Shown in pieces: positions 19,976 through 28,395 of a stretch of DNA of 28,395 nucleotides (positions within the stretch are counted from its first letter, which is position 1; each line of letters starts with the position of its first letter). Source of the DNA: Seminavis robusta (lineage: Eukaryota; Bacillariophyta; Bacillariophyceae; Naviculales; Naviculaceae); assembly GCA_903772945.1 (NCBI GenBank), contig CAICTM010001481.1:1-28395 (forward strand). The letters run 5' to 3'. The notes under the pieces are model-generated. The model did no database searches. It saw only the letters and a list, made by a program, of their open reading frames with translations, and was not told the DNA's origin. The position numbers and the translations under genes are program-made.

Positions 19976-22900
19976 GTCAGCATAGATTTGCAGGCAGTTC
20001 TTAAGGGAAGAAGAGACCTCCTTGACGAGAAAAGGATCTCTTCGAATCATGTACACTAGTACAGTTGGTTCATTGGATTTCATTGGATTTGGTGTTGATT
20101 TCAAGCCTACTTTTGAAGTCCTAAGTCAACAACCTTTTGATCATTTTGAAGTTCCAGCCACACCACAGTGACAGGAACCTTTGACTTGACCATACACCAA
20201 TCTCAACTCAACAGACATCCCATTGTCATTGCTGAAAGGACCTACAAGAGCTACCATCTTGACTCGACGCCATTGACTTGAGGCTTGAGGTACTCAGTAG
20301 CTTGCCGTTGACACGAAAAGCATTCAATTCACTCGAAAGAAGCACTGGCCCCATCAAACGGACATCTGGAGTCTCGAGAGAACAGGAGACTTATCTTGCA
20401 CCTATTTCGGCAATCGACAAGTTTTACGTCGAAGCAACACGTTTATTACGGCGACCACAGCTTATCTCTTTGATCTCGGGCTTATCACTTTCAGCTTCTT
20501 TCAGCGCGTCACGGAGCATATCTGGATTTATTCGAGTTCGCGAGGCATATCTCTTTTCATTCGGCTGTGCTGTTTCACGAGTCACGAATTTCTATCGTGG
20601 AACGACGAAGAACGCGCTGACGTACGCACCACGAAATCCGCTCAGCCAATCAAAAAGGCCGTGCAGTTTCGGTACTTATACGAGTGCACTGAGTCAGTCT
20701 CACCGGTAGTCCTCGTCCTGGATTCGCAGACTTATACGACAACGTTCCCCGTACCGAAAGCAGGCTCAGCTTCGGTAACCTGGTTGCGCTCACAATTTCA
20801 ACGAGTTTACGAGGTTCTTCGTCGAGTCATTGAATCCGCCACGGAAATCGCGATCTTCAGCACGGAGCCACCGATTTGAGCAACTCGCAGAGCCACGAGA
20901 CAACAAAGAGGTCAATTCGCTTGGCTGAAAGCGGCACCGTTGGATCCGCCATCCTTTGTTTAGTCAGTGGGTAGCTCACTTGATTTGGAGCTTTTGTGGG
21001 AGATTCATTGGTCACAGTAAGCTAGCTTCCACTGTGGCAAAACCTCACAAACCAAGCCAGTTCCAGCACCACGGCAACACAGGAATCCCAGTGTCTACAC
21101 AGGCTACCTTATTCAAGTACCACCAAATTGAATTTCCTAGGCCCCTGCAAGGTCCCAAGAAGTCCCCTTTGTGGTTTCCCAGCAACAGTGAGTCAGCTTT
21201 ATTCTACTGCACAAGAGCTGAAAACCAGGCTTCCACCGGTACGCAGGTACACCTCTTCTTTGTCAGTAACAAGAGGCACCATGCTTCTACGTGTCATCAG
21301 CGATGTGAGTGACCTTATGCCCCTGGCTACTCCGACCGTGCTGGCACTACGTCTACTCTGGTCCCCAACAAGTCCAAGGTAGCCACACCTGTGCCCGCCC
21401 CACACACCACATGGAGCTGGCAACAGCAACCTAGCCTACCGCCACCGGCATGGACACCGGTTGGACGAAAGCCCTCGCTCCAACTGGAGTAGTGGCACTC
21501 GGTACCGCCAGCATAGATGATTCATAAAATGACGGCTTTCGATCCTTGTGACGATTCTTCATGATATAGGGCTCCGGCTATAGGCACGCGAGATTAAGCC
21601 CACCACCGTGTCAACGATAGTGTCGGCCCACCAGACGTCCCTTATCCGCGTTATAGGTCTCGCCACCGGCGTATTAAAACGAAGACGTGGAGAAGAGGCC
21701 GTGCGAGCCGCGACGTGGAGCACCTCGGTCCGGCCTCTGTGACTGCACACCTTCACCTCAGCTCGCGTGGAATGCGCGGAGATTTCAGAGAGCATAGGGT
21801 GCTCCCCTAACAGCTCCAGTTGTCACCAAGACCTCATCTATAACACTTCCGGCATCTCAGAGTTGTCGTTGGTGGTCCACCAGTCTTTGAGAAGACTATG
21901 CAGTGATCCGTCCTATGCACTTGGTTCAACGCGGCAATCAGGTCACCTCGGTGTGCTGCGCAGACAACTTCGACAGCTCATGAGAGTCCTATTCGCCTGC
22001 CGAGACGATCCATATTAGATTTCACAGCGCAAGAGAGGCTGTGAGGTTCGAGAGCGTAGGCCTACGAGACCTTTGTCAAAGATAGATGGAGATAGCTCTA
22101 GTCATGGCAGCCCTGAGTGGGCGAGAGGCTGCAGCTCTCGGCCTCAATGGACGCCCATTGGTGGTCTCAATGGGTATGTTCGCTACGCCACGGTCGCTGT
22201 CACGTCAGCTTGTGTTAAGACCTGACCTGTTAGCCACCAAGTCTCAATGTCATTCGGGAGGGTCTGAGTCACGACCCGAAATATGCCACCTCTCCACTGT
22301 TCTAGCCGATGGCGAGTTCAGTTTAGCCCGAGGCGAGCATGAGGCTGCGAAAGCTCCACAAGAGCTCGGATACGTGTAGACGCTCGAGTCGGCTTATTGG
22401 TGAGTTGTATAGGTTGGTCCCTGACGGATCGCTTGCGTACTCCGACTGTCCAGCAAAGATGATGGCGGTGGTTAATTGCGAGGCTCCATTGCCAGCGCAA
22501 GACGGATGCTTACTCGATTCGCCACAGGCAATGGTAACTAGACGACGCCAAGTACTGGTTCGATTAGTTACGAGTGTTGGCTCGATGCCCATCGAGATTG
22601 CTGTGCAGCACCAACCAGTGTCTTGTGTTAGTGTATCGTGTGTGTGGTGCGCGGGTTTGAGATTAGAGTGTCTTCCCTTAGCGCTATCTGTATTCTCGAC
22701 GAGCCTTCCATCCTCCCAGAAGCTAGCTGGTGGGGGTGTTGACCGCTGTCCCAGACACGACCCGATAAGATATCCCGAATGTGGTGGGAAGGATCGATGG
22801 AAGCTTGCGTGCTTTTCAGAACTGCTCAGTAGGGATGTGTCACTATGTACGTACGCACCAGTTGACATTGACTTGATTTTCGGTCGACCGCTCACGCATA

Positions 22901-24800
22901 TGGCGCGGCATTCACCTCTATGTGAATTCCGCCCACTCTGATCGGTGGCGCTGCCATATTACCATAGGCTGTTGTGCAAACAAGGGAGATAATTGGCTGG
23001 TGAGGAGACGTTGATTATCAGGAAGGAGGTTCTTCCGGGTTAGGATCAGGGCAACTGGGTCTTCGTGTTTCAAGGTCTCGTCGGGATTTCCCAACTCTTG
23101 GGGGTCCGGCAAGGTCTTGTGATCGTGTCTGATGGCAAAAACTCCGAGCCATGGTGCTCAGCAAGCCCGATATCCCTACACCATCTAGCGGTCTTGGCGT
23201 CAGCCCACTGTAGAGATGATTCCCAGGCTGTTGCGAGCTGATCCGCCCGAAGGTGGTTCCTCATATCGCTCGTCGGATGTGAGTCGCTCGCATCATGCGC
23301 AACTAGTGTTATGCTGCACTTTGAGTGTAGCAGACACGGCCTGACTACCGTGTTGATCTCTGCCTCTTACGTAGCAGACGTGTGGTCGCGAAGGCACAGA
23401 GTCATACAAGGGTCCCACCAAACCAACATTGGAGGAGACTAGTGGTCTGCATGGCCCACTGAAGTGGTGTGACTTACTACACAAAATGGTTTCCTCCTCT
23501 GCAGTGCCATAGGTTCGTCTCGCCAATATGTTTGGGATCTGCACCATACTCTCTTGTGGATCATTGGTCTCAGGCCCTCGCAGATAGACTAACAAGATCG
23601 CTATGTGGTCCTCATCAATCTTTGCCCCAGCTTTACGAAGCCGAAGCAAGCTAGCAGAGATAAGCTGTGTTGGCGCTAGTCTTGGAGGTAGTGGATCTCG
23701 CCTAGCTGTCTGGGGCCGCGAACACTACTCGCGGTCCATCCAAATGTCAAACTGGGGTGGGACCATCCTGAGGCAGGATATTCCATGCTATGCGTGATCT
23801 TCTCTGGTGTATGGAATCCATGGGTGGGCACAACCACTCGAGCAAATGTGCTATGTCAAACCTCTAGTCATCTTCCAATAGGCGACGCTTTAGAATGTGT
23901 GCAGGCCTAGGTTGCCACATACAACGCAGTGTAAGGTTGCCTGACTGACCAGATTCTGGTGGTGTCACTTCACCCAGCGATGCGAAGAGTGAAGCTACTA
24001 ACTCGCGCCGCGATTTGCATGCCTGTCCTAGCCCCGGACCTGAGCTATTCGCCTCTGCACTGTCGGCAGTTGTGGATGCTATCTAGGTCAATATGGTGAG
24101 CGGATGATGACACTTGTAGATCGGGCAGCTTGGTTTTGTTTGCTCCTTGGCCGCAGTTTCTGATAGGGGATTGATTCATGTTCCTGTTCGATCGAGCCCA
24201 AGACCACTGGTCAGTACAATGAAGGTTCAGTCAATTGCTGTTGTGGCACTTGGTGTTGACTGTGGTCCAATCTTGATGTAGGAGGCTTTTGGCTAGATGA
24301 TTCCCGTCTTGTGCTCTGATGCTGTCGCAGCTAGCCTAGTCGCCGCTCGAGCTGAAGGATCATTGCGGATGGCTGGACCCATTGGTTGCTTGTGCGCCAC
24401 ACAGAGCCTTCCACGAGGATCTGATTGTTCAGTTTATCAGCTGTAAGTGGAGATACAACAATGACTTGTATCTATATGCGGGCTTTAGTCCAGAATATAG
24501 AGAACACTCCTCGCTGACCGCTTTTACCTGCCGATCTAACCTACTCCAGTGATGATCTGAAGCGCTGGCCAACACTCAGCTGAATGACCTGAAGCACCCG
24601 TGTGGCTGCCACAGAATCTCTTGGCGGTCAAATCGCTTCTCTATGGGTATGTCATGGCAAGTGCGGATGATGCATTCAGAATCCTGCTCTCGAAGGTCTA
24701 CCTCGCTGCCATAGTTGATGTATGCTACTGCTATCTTCCCCAAGCTCACATTGTGTTCCACAAGCAGTCGATGCCGAGTGGCCCATGAATGTTCCGTTCA
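19976..24800. other. unassigned gene-poor stretch between the two ~0.53-kb repeats
   Basis: About 4.8 kb without a recognisable gene. No open frame exceeds about 200 codons, and the longest pair (22323-22895 minus, 22339-22941 plus) are mutual antisense shadows with no family motif. I looked for RT, integrase, transposase, gag zinc knuckle and RNase H motifs and found none. Minor features are a tandem CATTGGATTT near 20078-20099 and a CCAAT-type AGCCAATCAAAA at about 20644. Its position between repeat copies and before a polypurine tract suggests a decayed mobile element, but this is inference. Confidence 0.45.
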
Positions 24801-24887
24801 GGGGGAGAGTATGTATTGTAATTAGTTAGTAACTAATCGTATATCTTGGCATTCCCATGAGAGCTGATCCATACGCACTCGTGCGGA
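24801..24887 (+). mobile_element. polypurine tract and LTR-like start
   Basis: GGGGGAGAG at 24801-24809 is followed two bases later by TGTATTGTAATTAG at 24812. A purine tract directly before a TG-starting sequence is the usual layout at the 3' end of an LTR retrotransposon (priming site, then 3' LTR). The sequence runs into the second 0.53-kb repeat. No matching sequence precedes copy 1 of that repeat, so a full LTR pair is not shown. Confidence 0.45.
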
Positions 24888-25492
24888 GCGATAACTTTTA
24901 GGAGCGAGAGCTCTGGATCCCGTCAGAGATAGCTCCAACAGCTATGCTGGCCTACGACTCAGCATGCGCAGTTGGCTTATCATCCCAGCAAAGCACAAGA
25001 AAGGATCGTCCTTTCTCAGCCATAGTTAAGAAAATAGTACGAAAGATTGAGACCGATCCTGATTAGCTTGTAGACCCATTGATACCGCAGCAGTTGATAC
25101 TCATCCCGTTGTTGAGGCCAGGGCAGAAGCAGTGAGCAGTAGTACTGTTCCCAGACTCCCACTGCACGAATGAATAACGAAGGCCCCCAGCTCCTGAGGA
25201 GAGCTGGCCCAAAGGGCCCAGCAGAGAGCTCTAGCTGGCCCTCCTGTCTGACTGACAGTGCGGCAAGTCCTTGGTTTGGTGCTACTGGGAGGTGTTGGAA
25301 CACTCCTGAGGCACGACAAGGCTCCCTGAACTGCCTGACTACCGCTGTCCCTGAGGAAGGGTTTCAGCGAGGTCCAGTCCACTACTGGAGTATTGGAACT
25401 GATCCTTCAAGAAACTTATTGGCTGGGGTCAAACTTTACTTAACAATTTTTTGTGCCCGTCCAACTGCCTAACCCCAGCAATAAGATTAACA
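24888..25492 (+). repeat. ~0.53-kb dispersed repeat, copy 2, with insertion
   Basis: Second copy of 19447-19975 in the same orientation, 5.4 kb away. It begins GCGATAACTTTTAGGAGCGA and matches to CTTATTG at 25415-25421. It is then interrupted by 63 nt and resumes with GATTAACA at 25485-25492, exactly where copy 1 continues. Confidence 0.85.
25422..25484. repeat. 63-nt foldback insertion in repeat copy 2
   Basis: Absent from copy 1. Its ends GCTGGGGT and ACCCCAGC are inverted repeats. The symmetry extends outward into flanking CTTATTG and (C)AATAAG, giving a stem of about 15 bp with one bulge (25415-25429 with 25472-25485). It contains CCGTCCAACTGCCTAACCCC. Confidence 0.75.
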
Positions 25493-26017
25493 AACGGTAT
25501 TCAAAGATTTAATAGACCCATCATTTCACTTCTTTTCTTCTAATAGAACCAATTAGAACGGTCCACCTCCCTGACCCAGCCCCGCGGCGATTGAGCGTAC
25601 CATGCGTTACCTATTATTGTTGTTATTATTAGCATTAATATTATTATTGATCAACGTAACTTCGCGCCCCTTTTTTTAAAAATTAGCCTCACGGCGATTG
25701 AGCGTACCATGCGATAGTGACATTCAACCCCATCACCCCAGAACCCTCTAACCCCATAAATTTAGGAAATGGACAATAAAAACTCTGACACTCGCCGCAA
25801 AGCTTCACATGGAGTTTTATTTTAACACCATCGTTCGTCGACACTGAAAACCTGTCATACGATTTTAGCAAAGAGCGACTGGATTAAGTAAATTTTACTG
25901 AAACAGGTCACCAACTGCCAAATCGCTAAAACACAGGCTTTCAGCCTCTGTGGTAACTTTTCGGTTTTGGCGTGACTCTTTCATCTCCTCTGTGAGACTC
26001 ATCAGTGCTGGGCTAAA
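25493..26017. other. AT-rich non-coding stretch
   Basis: Holds a TTATTA/TTATTG-rich low-complexity tract at about 25611-25650, a CGGTCCACCTCCCTGACCC word near 25559, and a 22-nt direct repeat listed separately. No gene recognised. Confidence 0.5.
25585..25713 (+). repeat. 22-nt perfect direct repeat flanking an AT-rich segment
   Basis: The 22 bases at 25585-25606 (beginning CGGCGATTGAGCGTACCATG) recur identically at 25692-25713, 107 nt apart. The segment between is AT-rich with a TTTTTTTAAAAA run. This may be a target-site-like duplication or a small tandem duplication. Confidence 0.8.
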
Positions 26018-26713
26018 TTATATGTACTTGTGAAACTTTGGATTGTGTCGGCAGGCGCCGTAGATTTCGTTGCGTGTGTTGATCATTGTTTCTGGTGATT
26101 CTCGAGAAAGTCGAAGTATTTCAAGTCTTTCCTTATTGCAAAGTTGGCAGTGTCGGGTCTGGAAGGTTTTGACACAGCTGATGGGGTTGCCTTGCCATAG
26201 AACGCTCGCTTCGACGCTGTTCCGCAGGAGCTCTTTGTTTACCGGTTTCATTCTTTTGAATTGGTCGGCGAAGTGTCTTGCGAATGAGTCCGATTTTTGG
26301 TCGTTGTCCATGAGGTTTATGACGTCTTTGAAGTGTTCATTGGTTCGAAGTTTGACATTACGTTGGGTTGTGCCAATGTATTCCATGCCGCTGTTTGTGC
26401 ATTTGATACAGTATAGTACCACCTTGTTTCTGCAGACGTTGCCAAATAGACATTTGCCGTTCTTACCCTTCTTACGGAGTTGGCACTTGCATGATTCGTT
26501 GCGGAAGTCCCTCGAGACGATGTCCCTTGTAAGCTTCCTTGAGAGGTCTCCTTGGAACGTTTCTCGGAGATTGGTGAATCGGTGGTATGACATCGATGTC
26601 CTAATCCACCCTAGATTGTGAGCTTTCTTGAGATCGTTGATTACTTTGTGAATGGGGGTTGTCCACGCTGTGGAGTGCCCGATGCAAAAGAACAGTGATC
26701 TCTTTTGGTCCTG
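26018..26713 (-). mobile_element. GIY-YIG endonuclease fragment of a Penelope-like retroelement
   Basis: Open from the stop at 26714-26716 to 26018 (about 231 aa). It contains WTTPIHKVINDLKKAHNLGW, then MSYHRFTNLRETF, then a cysteine cluster (CKC...GKCLFGNVC) and VLYCIKCTNSGMEYIGTTQR followed by LRTNEHFKDV. This is the arrangement of Penelope-like element C-termini: a linker after the RT, a Cys-rich zinc-binding motif, then GIY-YIG with the catalytic Arg. The terminal block HCQLCNKERLEILR is also typical. No reverse transcriptase lies upstream on this strand, so the copy is 5'-truncated, as is usual after incomplete reverse transcription. The surviving frame has no internal stop, suggesting a fairly recent insertion. 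Domain assignment is firm; the exact element family is inferred. Confidence 0.8.
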
Positions 26714-26716
26714 TCA

Positions 26717-27130
26717 CAACTCTCGACACTATCCAATCTCAAAGATGTAGTTTACATTACGATGGTACTGGCAACGAGTACCTCGAAGGATTTGTCAAAA
26801 CCAGCCGCCTGTTAGTTGCTCTAAGCTCTCTTAGTTGTTACTGTTGTCTATTGAGATACTACTGAAAAAGTGGGTGGGCTCTGTATTTCTACTGTGAAAT
26901 TCTAGTACAGAGGTACAGGGGTTGAATCCCTAAAAAAGAGAGAGAGTCGAGGATTAAAAAGACATGGTAATCATTAGGGTAAGAGGAGTACTAGTAAACA
27001 TGCTGTGTGAAATAGCCCCAAATGTTTCTGAAAACAGTGTCGTAACAAGGATACAAAGGAAACGGAGCAACGACAGTTGCTAACTGGAGCCCTAATGCTT
27101 GAATGCCGAGGAGGTGGCACCATGGTAGCT
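26717..27130. other. non-coding stretch between two retroelement fragments
   Basis: Has an AAAAAAGAGAGAGAG run near 26932-26946. GGGGTTGAATCCCT at about 26918 looks like a tRNA T-arm, but no cloverleaf accompanies it. The right part (27040-27130) may be further decayed Copia RT sequence. No gene recognised. Confidence 0.4.
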
Positions 27131-28395
27131 AGCCTTCTATACTACCGTAAGTTCGGGAAGACGATGGTCCGGAACTGATTTAAGATTAAACCTTACGACC
27201 CATGTGTACCCAACAGAATGGTGCAGCGGCAAGCAACACAAGACCAGCTGCTGGCATGTAAACGACTGTAAGCTTAGCCACAAGGACTCGAAGGTTAATG
27301 ACCAGCTGATCCAAGTGTTTCGTGATGAATACGAAAGCATATTCGAGGACGCACTGGAGAGATGACGGTGAGCAGAGGAAAGGCCCACACGTATCTTGGC
27401 ATGAACATAGACTTCACAACGAAGGGTCAATGCAACGTATCGATGTACAAGTACGTGGATGAAATCCTGGAAGCCCTTGAGAAGGCTCGCCAGAGAAAGG
27501 AGGCACGAAAACTAGAAGTAGTGAAGCACCGAAAGACCTATTCACAGAAGACGAATCCTGCAAGAAGCTCCCCAACGAGCAAGGCAGACACCTTTCACAC
27601 CCTGGTGGCTAAGTTGTTATTCGCTACGAAGAGAGCCCGACCAGACACACGTACGGCGATATCGTTCCTTACGACTAGAGTCAAGGAACCAGATAGGCAC
27701 GATTGGGATAACTAGTCCACCTCATGCAGTACATTAGACGTACTAGAAATCTACCATTAGTTCTCAAAGCTGACGGAAGTGGCATATTGAAATGGTATGT
27801 TGATGGTTCCTTCGGAGTCCATCCAAACATGAGGGTCACACCGGAGGTGGCTTGACCATGGGCACCGGTACCCATTATCGACTTCGACGAAACAGAAGTT
27901 GAACACGAGATGCTCAACTGAGAGTGAACCCGTAGCAGTTGATGACCTGATGCCATCGATCCTTGGACGAGGCAGTTCCTTCGGGAGCAAGGCTATGTAG
28001 TTAAAGAAACTATAGTCTATAAGGACAACAAGAGTGCCATTCTTCAGAGAAGAACGGCAAAGCTTCTAGAAGTAAACGAACGAAGCACATCAACATTAGG
28101 TAGTTCTTTGTGAGCGACAGAGTCGCAAAGAAGGAGATCAATGTGGACTGGTGTCCAACTGATGACATGGTTGCGGACTTCTGGACGAAGCCGAACAAAG
28201 GTCGACTGTTCAAACAGAACGTGGACAAGTTGAATGGGTGTTGTGGAAACCTCAGAGCCAGGGCACTCAGAAGGAGGGTCACGGTCGGACAAGAAGGTCC
28301 GTTCAAAGGAGGAGCGCTAAGCGCAGTAAGTAAGTAAGCATGGTCTACGACTAGGACAAGCTCGACGAACACAGGAGTGTGTTGGGGATTCGTGA
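27131..28395 (+). mobile_element. Ty1/Copia reverse transcriptase/RNase H remnant (diatom CoDi-like)
   Basis: C-terminal half of a Copia pol polyprotein, read in several frames. In order: LYYRKFGKTMV, SCWHVNDCKLSHKDSKVNDQ (RT active-site block), GKAHTYLGMNIDFTTKGQCN and FHTLVAKLLFATKRARPDTR. These are followed by the RNase H part LKWYVDGSFGVHPNMR, STESE, KDNKSAIL and VDWCPTDDMVADFWTKPNKG. The RNase H acidic residues (D of YVDGS, E of STESE, D of KDNKS) are present. In RT the xDD box reads VND because codon 27261-27263 is AAC. Frame breaks near 27350, 27827, 27867, 27964 and 28045 mostly fit one base lost from a short homopolymer, and one TAG lies near 28100. The final bases, ACAGGAGTG then TGTTGGGGATT from 28380, look like a polypurine tract and LTR start. 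Confidence 0.88.

Noticed and set aside
22323-22941. Overlapping ~190-200-codon frames on both strands
   Set aside because: They mirror one another in a repeat-rich zone and neither shows a family motif; chance openness of GC-balanced sequence is enough to explain them.
19447-25492. The two ~0.53-kb repeats as a standard LTR pair
   Set aside because: The sequence from the presumed TG start to the repeat is not shared by the left copy, no primer-binding site follows the left copy, and no pol domain was found between them.
26070-26621. 183-codon open frame on the + strand
   Set aside because: Antisense to the clearly recognisable GIY-YIG fragment.
26905-26935. tRNA T-arm-like GGGGTTGAATCCCT
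   Set aside because: The loop is one base short and no acceptor, D or anticodon arm can be built around it.

Overview
The window reads as nuclear DNA of a photosynthetic stramenopile, most likely a diatom. Three things point there. Short GT-AG introns of 75-104 nt interrupt several genes. Two genes begin with a signal peptide followed by the aromatic-at-+1 plastid import motif of heterokont algae (clearest as ADA|FSP). The mobile DNA resembles diatom Copia elements. Species cannot be fixed from the sequence alone.

Bases 1-17128 are gene-dense. In order: an FtsH-like AAA+ ATPase domain without a protease (+, 5' partial, frame broken); an EED/ESC-type Polycomb WD40 protein (-, frame broken at about six places); a SMYD-like SET protein (+); an 855-residue PPR protein with a plastid-type leader (-); a plastid-targeted thioredoxin-fold-like protein (-); a membrane-anchored JmjC/cupin-8 hydroxylase-like protein (+); a C5 cytosine DNA methyltransferase (-); and an SNF2 ATPase (+). 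EED/SET, thioredoxin-like/JmjC and methyltransferase/SNF2 are three divergent pairs. The methyltransferase (713 aa) and SNF2 (714 aa) genes share a 938-nt intergenic region. Together with EED and the SET protein this puts four predicted chromatin-type proteins within about 16 kb. A shared function is inference only.

Bases 17129-28395 are repeat-rich and gene-poor. They hold a diverged ~0.4-kb direct duplication, a 114-nt foldback, islands of GGTACC/TACCGGTA, and two copies of a ~0.53-kb repeat 5.4 kb apart, one carrying a 63-nt foldback insertion. There is also an unassigned ~4.8-kb stretch, a polypurine tract followed by a TG-starting LTR-like sequence, a 5'-truncated GIY-YIG endonuclease fragment of Penelope-like type (-), and a Copia reverse transcriptase/RNase H remnant (+) running to the right edge.

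A recurring oddity is that most reading-frame breaks in conserved genes (AAA, EED, Copia) can each be explained by one base lost from a homopolymer. Local consensus errors should therefore be excluded before any of these genes is called dead.
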